Shown one piece after another: positions 34,040-43,941 of a stretch of DNA of 64,000 nt (positions are counted from its first letter, which is position 1; each line of letters begins with the position of its first letter). Origin of the DNA: Meghimatium bilineatum (Eukaryota > Mollusca > Gastropoda > Stylommatophora > Philomycidae). Below the pieces are notes generated by a model that saw only the letters and a list, made by a program, of their open reading frames with translations, had not been told where the DNA came from and did no database searches. The DNA lies in the NCBI GenBank assembly GCA_034231615.1, contig CM067311.1, positions 26,750,015 through 26,814,014 on the forward strand. The letters are read 5' to 3'. The position numbers and the translations under genes were made by a program.

Positions 34040-34335
34040 TTTAGAATTATAGAGACTTTGCAACTTTTGCTTTCTCAAACGGAGTTAAATAGGGATGTGT
34101 ATTAACACTTATCCTGTTTAGCATCATGTTCTCTGCTATGTTGGATGATGCTTTCAGAGATCTGGACTTGGGAGTAGACAACAGATATCGCATTGATGGA
34201 AAATTGTTCATTTCGGTAGCTTCGAGCACAAACCAAAGTCAAATCAAACATCATCAGTGATCTCCTATTTGCTGATGACTGTGTCCTAAATGCCAACTCT
34301 GAGGCTGATCTACAAATCACCATTGACAAATTTTA
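34040..34335 (+). pseudogene. LINE reverse-transcriptase palm fragment
   Basis: The plus strand reads FAFSNGVK, GCVLTLILFSIMFSAMLDDA and YRIDGKLF, then after a frameshift LLFADDCVLNANSEADLQ-like residues around the catalytic FADD. This palm is typical for the LINE family that ends in a C2H2 finger (190-865). At least two frameshifts and one stop occur. Confidence 0.8.
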
Positions 34336-34560
34336 AGTTTAAGCCAAGAGATCGCGAGTTCGAATCCCACTGACAGTATCTTGCTTATAAAGTGGATTTT
34401 TCACGGAGATCCATGAAAATTATCGCTTGAACCTATAAGCAGTGAACAGTACTATCAGCAGGCGGCATGCCGCTTCGTTAAAAAGAACGGAGTTCATATG
34501 GGTAACCCGAGTAAAATGAAGTCAATCCTTTACCCCCTTTAAGCCATTTTGAGTTCTTAC
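34336..34560 (+). repeat. tRNA-derived SINE-like sequence
   Basis: gatcgcgagttcgaatccca at 34352-34371 is a near-perfect polymerase III B box of a tRNA. The A box half is missing, so the copy is 5'-truncated at the LINE fragment. A body follows with ataaagtggatttttcacgg and ggagttcatatgggtaaccc. The same body was not found elsewhere in the window. Confidence 0.55.
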
Positions 34561-34622
34561 AAATATTTCTGTTCAGTAAACCGTGTATTAGACGTGCTAT
34601 TTGTTGATCTTGTCATCACTAG

Positions 34623-34753
34623 AGATAACAGTAACCATGCTGAAACAGATGAACAGTTTGGGAATCTTCAAGAATGATGACATTTGGTTCCCAACATATT
34701 ACACTTACAACACATGCTGGAACTACAGTGATGCTAGTGAGAGCCTGGCCAGG
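34623..34753 (+). CDS. ARM-TIR gene, exon b
   Basis: After acceptor gtcatcactag the exon gives two bases that complete glutamate, then ITVTMLKQMNSLGIFKND, IWFPTYYTYNTCWNY and SDASESLAR, with donor gtgagt at 34754. The sequence FKND-x-WFPTYY-x-YNT-x-WNYSDAS is the hallmark of this ARM-TIR family. It leaves in phase 0. The intron before it is 5.8 kb and filled with LINE fragments. Frame and phase agree with exon a. Confidence 0.9.
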
Positions 34754-35094
34754 GTGAGTTCATAATCATTGTCAACCACTTATGCCTTACTAGCTGATCT
34801 AGAAACTAAACAATTAATATACCGAAAACGAATACTACTTGGCACAAATTTAAAAGGCTGCACAACGTAGGGGCCTATTTCATAGCCCTACTACTCGGCA
34901 GAAATCACACGACGTACATTCGTGTTGGTTATTTCAGTGAAAGCGGAAGGAGAGGAAATAACTAGTAACTAGGGGTCAAGATTAGGCTGTGGCTATTGTC
35001 ACGGCCGTTATTATGTCGATGATCACTCTATGAACCACAGGACTTTAAGAATGGATGACTGCGCCATGCGTGAATGGAGTACATTGGGATTCTA

Positions 35095-35340
35095 CGCCTT
35101 CCTTGATATGTTGCCTTGATCATGCTGGATTTCAGTGTATTGAAACAGCTGATAGGTTGGCTTCATGGGCAAAGATATCAGGACATATGACAATCGACAT
35201 ATGGTGCATTTTGATTTCATTTTGTGTGCGTCTTTTGGATGAGAACACAGTGACAGACAAGACTTTTAGTAAGAGATTGAGTTAGTTTGCAATAGCTTGG
35301 GAGGATAGCGGATGATGACGATAAGGAGTGGACTGAGTAA
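35095..35340 (+). pseudogene. Possible RNase H tail of another LINE
   Basis: The plus frame 35055-35285 has DHAGFQCIETADRLASWAK followed by SGHMTIDI. The ETADRLAS word resembles the last acidic motif of LINE RNase H domains (GNEXADXLA). There is no other domain part, so this is tentative. Confidence 0.4.
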
Positions 35341-35409
35341 GATCATTTCCGAGTTATGGATAGTATCATCATACATACCCTTTTGCCATCTAAATAAAGG
35401 AAAAGAACT

Positions 35410-36120
35410 CTTATTGGGTTGTCCGGAGTGTAACGCCATCGGCTTAGAAATTCACTAATCACTAGAAATTGTCTTCGATATGCAGATGACACTATCCTTT
35501 TAGCAGAAAGTGAAAAGGAACTACAGACTAATAGATCAAGTACAGAATATGTACTAGTTTTAAGAAAAAAAAATATAAAACCATGGAATCAGAAGAACAT
35601 GTGCTAGACATGAACATACATGTAGAGATACTGTAACACGTGGATCATTTTCAATATATTGGACACATAATCACAAATGGTAGATGTTAAAAAGAAGTTA
35701 AAAGGAGAATAGAAATGGCTAAAATTACTTTCAACGACATGATAAAAATATTAACATCTAAACAAATTACAGACATACTAAAATATTGGAATTATAAAAT
35801 GATACATTTATTCTATATTGATGTATTCCTATGGCTCAGAAATTGGACAATGAACAAACAACTAGGAGGCAGAATTGAAGACAAAAACGAACAAAGAAGT
35901 TCTAATAACACATCGTATGAAGAAAGAATTATTGAAGAAAATAAAAATCAAACAAATAAAGTATTTTGGACATCTTAAAAGACATGAGAACATGTTGAAG
36001 ACCTTACTTGAGGGTAAAGTCGAGGGCAGGAGAACAAGAGATGCAGATAGGAGAGAAAAATCATGATATGGACAGGTTACAGTCTAGAAGAGTGCACCAC
36101 TGAGGTAAAATTCGACAATC
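35410..36120 (+). pseudogene. RTE-like LINE, RT palm to C-terminus
   Basis: The plus strand has NCLRYADDTILLAESEKELQ around the catalytic YADD at ~35477. After frameshifts it has RIEMAKITFNDM, then RMKKELLKKIKIKQIKYFGH. It belongs to the same family as 1547, 36181 and 39045. It is followed at once by the next copy, which starts again within the thumb. Confidence 0.8.
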
Positions 36121-36180
36121 GATAATAAATAAGACTTCTGTAAAATTGTAGGAATATACAATTACTTAAGCATAGGTAGA

Positions 36181-36725
36181 ACACCAGTGATGTGAAACAG
36201 AAGTTAAAAGGAGAATAGGAATGGCTAAAAGTACCTTCAATGACATGAGGAAAATATTAATATCTAAACAAATTACAAACAAGTTAAAAATGAGGATTAT
36301 AAAATGCTACATCTATTCCATATTAATGTATGGCTCAGAAACATGGACACTAAATAAACAATTAGAAGACAAAATTGATGCCTTTGAGATGTGGGTATAT
36401 AGAAGAATAGGGAGAACATCATGGAAAGAGAAGAAAACAAATAAAGAGGTGCTAAAGACACTTAATATGAAGAAAGAACTACTAAGAGAAATAAAGATCA
36501 GGCAAATAAAATACTTTGGACACTATTGAAGACCTTAATTGAAGGTAAAGTCAAAGGGAAGCGAGCATGAGGTAGGCAGAGATACAAGTGGGAGAGTAAC
36601 ATTACACGATGGACAGGTTACAGTCTAGCAGAGTGCACCACCAAGACAGGAGATGTTGGAGATACGTTGCAGCCAACCTTCGTTGCGGAGACGGCACTTG
36701 ATGATGATGAGAACACCAGATTTGT
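36181..36725 (+). pseudogene. RTE-like LINE 3' copy with GATGAT end
   Basis: Frame 36221-36529 has STFNDMRKILISKQ, YIYSILMYGSETWTLNKQLE and IDAFEMWVYRRIGRTSWKEK. After a frameshift the basic tail runs on to ctcgttgcggagacggcac-like words and ends gcacttgatgatgatgag at ~36712. This is the best preserved C-terminus of the family in the window. Confidence 0.85.
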
Positions 36726-36732
36726 TTAGTTT

Positions 36733-37750
36733 TACAACCACCAACAGACTATCAGTCTATGTGGTATAGGCCTACATATGAAAACATACAAATAACAATA
36801 TACAAGATATTTTCATCATATTCTTTTTAAAGAATATATACAGCAAACAGTGAACATACAATAAAAGCAGTAAAAACAATAGTACTATCATAGAGACACT
36901 AGAACGCAGACATTAAAATAGTAGGGCGTCCAAAGTGACAATAACATACGTGTACACAAGTTGTCATGGGTTAGGCCTATATATGCCAATAGATGAGACT
37001 CTTGTTCCATGACTAGAATAAGTCAGCTTGATTTGAAATGTGGTGTCGCTAGAAAGGAGCGGTTTCGTGGGCGAGATAGAAAGATGGTCAGTCAACGTAC
37101 AATGGCGGACACACTCAAGGAGAGATCTGAGCACCTATGGACTTGTCCTAGTGCAGTGACGATGATCCAACAACTAACTAATAGGTGAGACAGACTTAAG
37201 ATTGAGTGGCCGCTTCTGTAGGCATCTTCATGCCATTAAAAAAAAGCAAACCTACTCCTGTCGCCATACAATTCAGTGGTGATTGTCATCATGGTGCTTT
37301 CATATCCAGGTCACTGTCGTTACCACTGATGCTAAATCTAGATACGCCCTTTAAAATCGGTTTACATTTGAGTTTAGTACCATTAAGCCTTAATTGCGAT
37401 CACTCATTTGTTTACATTTTGGATTTTATTGCTGTCCATGTTGTTTTCAGTAATACTTTTTTCATACCGTTTTAATTTTCCCCCGTTTCCTTTTTTTTTT
37501 TAAACCCGCTTCCAGGACAACTTTTTTACTCGTGTGTCATTGGCGTCTTTGACATCGTACTGTTTTAATGTCTGCATTCTGGTGCCTCTGTTTTAGTAGG
37601 ATAACATTATTTTTACTGTTTCTATTGTTTGTTCACTGTTTTGTATATTCTTGAAAAGACCTTATGGTTGAAAATATCTTGTATATTATCATGTGTATGT
37701 TTTTATATGTATACCACGTAGACTGATAGTCTGTTGGTTATCATACAACT
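36733..37750. mobile_element. Element or repeat pair with ~235-bp inverted arms
   Basis: The left arm 36733-36985 and the right arm 37515-37750 are imperfect inverted copies. Matching words include ccaacagactatcagtct versus gactgatagtctgttgg, and gcagacattaaaatag versus ttttaatgtctgc. The inner ~530 bp hold a LINE B 3' piece (37005-37190). It may be a foldback transposon or two opposite insertions of one repeat. No clear target duplication was found. Confidence 0.7.
37005..37190 (+). pseudogene. LINE B family 3' end fragment
   Basis: The plus strand reads LDLKCGVARKERFRGRDRK and MADTLKERSEHLWTCP, then ends gatccaacaactaactaat. It matches the last ~60 codons and the CTAA-type tail of LINE B. 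It lies between the inverted arms at 36733-37750. Confidence 0.8.
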
Positions 37751-37785
37751 ACAAACATCTTGTGCTCTACATAAGCACTAAGGTT

Positions 37786-38170
37786 TGTTTGTTTGTTTTG
37801 CGTTCGCTTCATTGTAACCATCACGGATATCCGTGCGATTTCCGCCGGGAGCGTGATTACGTTGTGCCACCGTTATGCGCCTTGTAGGCCTAGCACATCC
37901 GATTTCGGCATGCCTTGACAATTCGGGTAGGCTACCCTTAGCCTGTGACAGCCTCTATATCTGTCTCCAGGCACGCGTAGTGGCGACTCTTCGCCCAGAC
38001 GATTTTTGCTCTCGTCTGACTCGCACGAGGTGTTCCGCTGTCTATGAACTTGCCTTGTGTAATTGGATGGCCTGTGCCCATTGGGTACTGAACCGTTTCT
38101 CATCCGTGAGCCTGGTTCCTTAAGGGGAAGAACTCAACAGAGGAGTTGGACCCTGGCCGCACTAAGGTAA
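37786..38170 (-). repeat. Dispersed repeat, partly shared with 25340-25400 and 31455-31534
   Basis: ttatgcgccttgtaggccta-cacatccgatttc resembles ttatgcgccatatggccaagtgcatccgatttc at 25357-25390, inside the 5' region of LINE A. The 3' half (cattgggtactgaaccgtttctcatccgtgagcc) is the inverse of 31480-31534. This suggests 5' regions of LINE families. The open frame 38103-37873 on the minus strand has no recognised domain. Confidence 0.5.
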
Positions 38171-38245
38171 AATACAGTGAATGTTGCGGGTGCATTGCAG
38201 CCAACCTACGTTGCGGAGAGGATACTTAATGATGATGAGAGATTA
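38170..38245 (+). repeat. RTE-like LINE 3' terminus only
   Basis: The words gttgcagccaacctacg-ttgcggag and acttaatgatgatgag match the ends at 1860-1890 and 36690-36715. Only the last ~70 bp are present. Confidence 0.65.
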
Positions 38246-38329
38246 TGCGATTGGTATGCTACGTTTGATGTCATAGGCTATTGGCCTATTGTACATATTT
38301 AAAAATATATAGTCCTGCCTATTTATTTC

Positions 38330-38690
38330 AGTGATTATTTTTTGGATGTATTTTCTTTTTCTGCGATCAATTGTTAAACATCCAGTCCAATATTGGTCAT
38401 GTATAGAGCGCTTTGTTTTAGGTCATCTTGGGTTCCCAACAACTTATTTTGCACAGAAGCTCCTGTAAGTCCGATTGTCATTTCGAGAACAGTGAAACTG
38501 TGACAATCATGTAGTAGGCCTACGTGTTCTGGTGTCTGTGCTGCTGCCCCACATATGTAGGCTGCAGAGCTGCTAATACCAATTCTGTGTGAGTGCGAGT
38601 TTAGATAGTAGTGTCACGTTCTCAGTAGAAATATCCTGTGTTAATTTCTGTTCAATTTGTTAATGTTGCCTTGCTCTGAGGTATAGTTTT
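38330..38690 (-). pseudogene. Possible LINE C-terminal tail with C-x2-C motif
   Basis: On the minus strand a frame reads SAAYICGAAAQTPEHVGLLH, then CHSFTVLEMTIGL and LGTQDDLKQSAL. This resembles the CG-x-x-x-ETxEHxLxxC tail after LINE RNase H domains. No upstream domain is present, so the call is tentative. Confidence 0.4.
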
Positions 38691-38702
38691 ATGGGATGCA
38701 TC

Positions 38703-38869
38703 CAGGGCCGGTCTTAGGCCATTGCAACCTATGTGGCCGCAGTGGGCCCCGCACTTCATAGGCCCATAAATTCATATTAGAATTTATTTTATTATCCTCT
38801 TCCCTACCCAGATTAGGCCCCGCACAATCCGTTTCGCATTGGGCCCCACAATTGTTAGGGCTGACCCTG
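38703..38869. mobile_element. hAT-type MITE with CAGGG termini
   Basis: The 167-bp element starts cagggccggtcttag and ends ctaagggct-type sequence, ttagggctgaccctg, giving imperfect terminal inverted repeats beginning CAGGG. It is flanked by gatgcatc (38695-38702) and catgcatc (38870-38877), an 8-bp target duplication with one mismatch. The inside is rich in gggcccc. It has no coding capacity. Confidence 0.75.
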
Positions 38870-39044
38870 CATGCATCATATAGGATAGGTGGGGGCAAAA
38901 ACTGCACACTTTACACTTTAGTGTATTCTGACACCTAGATCTAACTACGGGACACCAAACTCTATTCAGTGTTTAGCTTATCTATCAATCTTACATGAGG
39001 ATATTGAAAACATAAGTCTTACGTGTAGACAATACAATGATAGT

Positions 39045-39464
39045 TTATCATCAAGTGCCGTCTCCGCAACGAAGGTTGGCTGCAACGGATCTCCAACATC
39101 CCCTGTCTCTTGTCTTGGTGGTGCACTCTACTATACTGTAACCTGTCCATCTTGTGATGCTACTCTCCCACTTGTGTCTCTGCCTACCTCTTGCTCGCTT
39201 CCCTTTGACTTTTCCCTCAAGTAAGATCTTCAATAAGGTGTCATGTCTTTTAATGTGTCCAAAATATTTTATTTGCTTGATCTTTATTTCTCTTAGTAGT
39301 TCTTTCTTCATATTAAGTGTTTTTAGCACCTCTCTTTGTGTTTTCTTATCTTTCCATGATGTTCTCCCTATTCGTCTATATACCCACATCTCAAAGGCAT
39401 CATTTCTGTCGTCTACTGTTTTGTGGCCAGAATGTAGTGTCTTAATTATCAACGCATTGTCCAT
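39045..39464 (-). pseudogene. RTE-like LINE 3' copy
   Basis: Minus frame 39464-39051 has NDAFEMWVYRRIGRTSWKD, MKKELLREIKIKQIKYFGHI, a basic tail KGKRARGRQRHKWESSITRW and the end SVAANLRCGDGT. At its 3' end the plus strand starts atcatcaagtgccg. It is the same family as 36181-36725 in the opposite orientation, and has the longest open C-terminus of the set. Confidence 0.85.
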
Positions 39465-39469
39465 TTAAG

Positions 39470-40165
39470 TGTGAGATAACAGTTTATGCACTTGGGTAAA
39501 TGCTTTATTTTGTCTCGTTTTATGGAGCAAAGAGCCGCAAGAAAAAAGTGATGGTGCCTACAGACTATTATAAAATTGAGTTGGATCACCACTTCAACGG
39601 GTCCAGCAAACCGCCAGTGTGTAGTTGTGTGTTAAGAATAGATGTGTATAGTTTCTATCTTTAATCTGCAACAAAAAAGAATAAAAATGGTAAATTCCGT
39701 TTTAAAGCTAATTTTTATAAGGTTGAATGATCATTTTTTGACCATTCGTAGATCATGACCTGCATGAAAATACATTTATATAAATGTGAGAACTAGACAC
39801 TATATGGAGACACAGAAAGAACAATTCTAGCTTATGCGCGTCTTATTAACTTATGAATACAGTCAAATCCCATTATAACAATTGAGTCTGAATCCAAAAA
39901 TTATAACAGAAATGTTTTCTATATACAATATAAAGGAATACAGAAAATGCCTACATTTGAAAAGTTTTGTTAAATGGAGAAATATATTATATAAAGTGAT
40001 GAACTATAAAGGGATTCCACTGTATAAATATTACAGACACCTGTTACAAATCAGCCATAAGATAAATATATTTGTTCACAGCCAAATAGACAAACAACCA
40101 CTTCAGTGGTAGTGAAGTGGCATAAGCTTATTTCATTTGAATGTATGATGAGGCATTGTTTCCTT
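39470..40165. other. No gene recognised
   Basis: Intron sequence with no convincing frame, repeat or element. Confidence 0.5.
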
Positions 40166-40170
40166 TCTAA

Positions 40171-40549
40171 AACTATTGTGCAAAAAAACAGTTGATATTG
40201 GAAGAAGAAGAGCTGCAAAAGTCTTGTATTGGCAACATCAATAAATGGTCAGGGCATGATTTTTCCACACTTATCCAAATGACTGAGTACAAGTGTTTGG
40301 ATGACTTGTCTGTTGATGTCTCCAATGTGGCACTCCTACAACATTGATGAGTTATAGATATTATTATTACTTTCATTCTGTTCTCTGGATTACATCCAGC
40401 TAAACAGCAGGAGAGTTTGAGAATGAACTCAGAAGAAATAATTGAAGCACTAGTGTCACTTTTGTATTTCACTACCCTCACTCCAGAGTTGTCTGTTCTA
40501 CCGTATGTTCATTCAAACAATTCAAGCTCTGACTTTCCAGTTGATGTGT
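40171..40549 (+). pseudogene. Unrecognised coding-like segment
   Basis: One plus-strand frame is open from 40171 to 40344 with NYCAKKQLILEEEELQKSC and SGHDFSTLIQMTEYKCLDDL, then has two adjacent TGA codons (40345-40350). It is open again to 40548 with ESLRMNSEEIIEALVSLLYF and TPELSVLPYVHSNNSSSDF. Composition looks protein-like (acidic, leucine-rich, mixed codons) compared with the surrounding intron, but I recognise no family. It could be a decayed exon or retrocopy. It is not the missing ARM exon, as it lacks the family words. Confidence 0.35.
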
Positions 40550-40904
40550 AGAATATCATTCACCTTCTATACAATTGTGGGGGCTAGCAAGTCTTATTTG
40601 AACATTCATATATATATTTTTCTTAGTACAATGTGACAGAATATTAGTTGATGTTAGTATTAATATTTCCCACTCCTAGTGCTACAGAAGATGATGTAGA
40701 AGGATTTTGAGAATACCATACATAGTGAAGAAAGATGAATCAAAAGGTGATAAGAAAATATCAAAGATGGTTGGCTTCTAATTAACATTATAACAAGAAA
40801 GCTGAGGTATTTTGGCAACTGCATATACAGATTAATAATGGATGCTATAGATGCTGGTCCATCCAAGATTATGATGAATAAGAGACATCTCAGATTGTTT
40901 CAGC

Positions 40905-42040
40905 GTGCCTTTAGCTTCAACAGCTCTACTCACCCAGGGTCATGAGGAGTTCAAGACTATGTTCTATAAAGAATCTTACCTCATGAATGTTCACAGTGCT
41001 TGGGCCTTCACAGCTCAGTGCGCAGGTAAAACATTCAGGGAGGTGAGTGGGGCCTTAGCTGTTACTAAGAGTAGCATGACCATGGAGATTATGGTGGTGA
41101 CCAAAGCATTTGAGTGGGTAGGCACACAGAAGGTAACACAGGTATGCATCTTGAGTGATTCTATGATTCATGATTAGAAACTGGCCTCACAGCACATGGG
41201 GCATTCCCGTAAGTGCTCTGCCCTCTGTTCCATCAGCCATTCGACTCGATGGTGTTTCGAGTCTAATGCTGCAGAAACAGACGTTGACATCAGGGCACAA
41301 CTCTGGCCGTTGCGACAGGTTTCTTTGTTGTTCCGCCCACCCACACCGTGCCTGTAACTAGTTCAAGCACAATGTCGGCCTGTCGGAACAACATGGTAAC
41401 TATTATCGAAGGTTACGACTACAGGATTGTATAGATGGCGTGCCATGAAGCTTCTATAAGAAGATAACCTCAATATAAAGGCATGTCATCTACTAAGGTT
41501 TTCTGTTGCATGGTCGCGCATGCGGTTGCGTCTGTGGGTCTCACCAATGGTTAACTAGACAAACCAACCAAGAAACAGAAAACCTTAGTAGATGACAAGT
41601 GGATCTTGTTCACGAACAGTGGATTGAGGCCTTGAGGAGGATGAGGCTGAAAGTTGTTACATTTATTTTATTGCTGGAACATGTGGGTGTTCGAGGCAAC
41701 AAAAGAGCAGATCAACTGGAGTCATGCGCGATTGTGGCTTAGGGCGATGGGGCAATGGATTATTGAACTTACATTTTGAACTCCTTAAACGATATAGCAC
41801 GCGAGAGTGAGACAAGTGTGGATGGTGATTATTTTTTCAATGTCCAGGATTAAAGATCAGGGTTTGAAATGCAGTGTTGCTAAAAGTGAATATTTTAGAG
41901 GGTGCAGAAGAATGATAGTCAACCAGCATAAGATCGGTACTGTCAGCAGAAGTGTAATGGCAGATACACTCAGAAAGAGATTGGAGCAACTATGAATGTA
42001 TCCAGTTTGCAGTCATGATGATCCAACGACTAACTAACTA
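40905..42040 (+). pseudogene. LINE B family RNase H fragment with an insertion
   Basis: Frame 40905-41177 reads NVHSAWAFTAQCAGKTFREV, SSMTMEIMVVTKAFEW and VTQVCILSDSM, matching LINE B RNase H motifs. After about 420 inserted bases (41177-41597) reading resumes at QVDLVHEQWIEALRR, GVRGNKRADQLESCAIV and a tail ending gatccaacgactaactaact at 42021-42040. There are several stops. It lies just before the next ARM-TIR exon. Confidence 0.85.
41485..41596. mobile_element. Perfect 23-bp inverted repeat, likely MITE end or hairpin
   Basis: 41485-41507 (starts gtcatctactaagg, ends ttttctgtt) is the exact reverse complement of 41574-41596. Weaker pairing continues inward for about 12 more bases. The 66-bp centre has no repeat partner in the window. 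The structure sits at the right edge of the ~420-bp insertion in a LINE B RNase H copy. Confidence 0.75.
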
Positions 42041-42122
42041 TACGGTGTTTTACAAGAAGTTAGTGTTGATGCAAGTCTGAGACTGTTTAGTGACTGTTTT
42101 TTCTGTGATGTGTGATCTGCAG

Positions 42123-42231
42123 GTAGTGATACCCTTACATAAACTCTAATGATGAGTTGCTCAAATCTATTGCTATGTTGACACTTGCATACATAGTAGA
42201 AGAGGATGAGAATGATAAACTTATTGATGAA
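42123..42231 (+). CDS. ARM-TIR gene, exon c (ARM repeat, one-base frameshift)
   Basis: After acceptor gtgatctgcag the exon begins VVIP and, in another frame, continues NSNDELLKSIAMLTLAYIV and EEDENDKLIDET with donor gtgagt at 42232. One extra T in ccctta (42133-42137) explains the frame change; without it reading is continuous. The last codon is left with one base, G, that joins exon d to give aspartate. The motif A-M-L-T-L-A-Y-I-V-x-E-x-E-N-D-K-L is an armadillo-type helix of the family. An extra base may be a sequencing error or a real loss of function. A preceding exon with the S-x-L-H-N motif is missing. Confidence 0.8.
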
Positions 42232-42244
42232 ACAGGTGAGTACT

Positions 42245-42890
42245 TCAGAAATGATCTTGTGAGTATAGCTGCTTCTCCAAGAGTATAGCTTAAAATATGA
42301 TGAGGATATTTATAAACAAAGAGCAGATCAAATAGAAATAAATGTTGAAGAAAAATGTAGAAATACACAATATTCAGTTTCTCATATCTAGTTGTACATA
42401 TTATTTGTCTCCCTTATATCTATGTATATTTTCTTAGTTACAAAGCTTGTTTCATCTATATAGATCTATGACCTATTCTTCTTCTTCTGCATTCTTTCTC
42501 ACACTGTTGCTTGTTTATAGCATGTAACCCAGATAATAAAATGTATTATACCATAGTTTACAGCTCGACTGTGATATCTGCATCCTTTGAACTGACACAT
42601 TCGACTTGTCTCACCTAAATATTTGGTATTGGCAGTCAATTCCATCCCCAAAACCTCCTTAGTATTGCTATATATAGGGAATACATTAAAGGGGAACAAT
42701 TCTTTTTTCCCCTTTCAGACCTAAGCAACATTTGGGTGATTTATCTGTTGTTATCCTATGAGGCTCAAATAATGGCAATGATGGTTATTGATATTGAGGT
42801 CCCCCATCGGAGATTAGGTATGATCCAATTCTAATTTCTATTTGTTTTAATCCATAAAGGATTTATATCTTTTTATTAGTGTCAAGGTAT
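42245..42890. other. No gene recognised
   Basis: Intron sequence without a supported feature. Confidence 0.5.
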
Positions 42891-42894
42891 TGGT

Positions 42895-43615
42895 GTTTGA
42901 TCTCTTGGAGATCTTCCTCCTGGTGATTCTTTGTCGTGTGGAAGATTTCTTTTGGAGGTCTTTCTGTGATTCTTTGTCATGGAAAAATTTCTCGTGGTGA
43001 TTCTTTGTCATGAGAAAGATTTCTCTTCGAGGTCTTTCTCCTGGTGATTCATATCTTCTTCTTCTCCTTTGTCATGTCTTCTTTAGCATTCATCCTTAAT
43101 CTCCCGCTGGATCTATCTTGTAGCAGGGAAATGGTCCTAATAGATTTCCAGCAGAATCTAGTCCAAAAAATAGAAATGCACTGTGTTGAAATTTTATTTG
43201 CACACACCTGTCTTCGGTGGATCTTTGTCATGTGAAAGTTTTCTCTTGGAAATATTTCTTATGGTGATTGTATTTCATGGGAAAGTTTTTCACTTTGAGG
43301 TCTTTTTCCTGGTGATTCTTTGTCATGGGAGTTTTTTCTTGGATATCTCCTGGTAATTCTTTGTCATAGGAAAGTTTTCTCTTGGGGGTATCTTTCTCCT
43401 GGTGATTCATTATCATGGGAAAGTTTTCTCTTTGAGATCTTTTTCCTGCTGATTCTTTGTCATAGGAAAGTTTTCTCTTGGGGGTATCTTTCTCCTGGTG
43501 ATTCATTATCATGGGAAAGTTTTCTCTTTGAGATCTTTTTCCTGCTGATTCTTTGTCATGGGAAAGTTTTTTCTTGGATATCTTTCACCCTGTGATTCTT
43601 TGACATGGACAGGTT
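42895..43615. repeat. ~47-bp minisatellite
   Basis: Units such as ctcctggtgattctttgtca followed by tgggaaagttttctcttgg and aggtcttt repeat about twelve times with drift. The block is split by the dispersed repeat at 43070-43225. Open frames on both strands (SPGDSLSWESFL and similar) arise from the period and are not genes. Confidence 0.9.
43070..43225. repeat. Dispersed repeat, partner at 33795-33960
   Basis: Shares ctcccgctggat, gtagcag, aatggtcctaatagatttcc and gtcttcgg with the copy at 33795. Minisatellite units continue on both sides, so this repeat inserted into the minisatellite. Confidence 0.75.
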
Positions 43616-43941
43616 TTTAAGATCTTTGTAAAAATCCAAAGGTTTATTATTTAATATGACTGAGACTTTTCCATGACTGTCTACCTCAAAAGCACTCAGA
43701 GATGTAGTTTTTTTTCCCAGTACTTAGACTTGAGACTCCATGGAGATCATATTGATCCATGCTTGACTATCAAAATAAGCCTATAGTCAATGAATGATAC
43801 AAGAATTTGAAGCATGATATTGGTATGTGTGTTTCTGTCTGTGACACACAAGTATCTACCAAATATTTGTGTATCTAATGCTTAATAAATGCATATACTT
43901 GACTGGTGAATAACTTCTGTTGTGTGGACTATTTTTTTCAG

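Noticed and set aside
42157..42231. A shorter exon c starting at an AG at 42155-42156, which would avoid the frameshift
   Set aside because: There is no pyrimidine tract before that AG, and the upstream VVIP and the INSND words look coding, so a one-base insertion explains it better. It stays possible.
43228..43595. Frames of about 90 codons on both strands rich in SWESF and EKDTPKRK words
   Set aside because: They are translations of the ~47-bp minisatellite.
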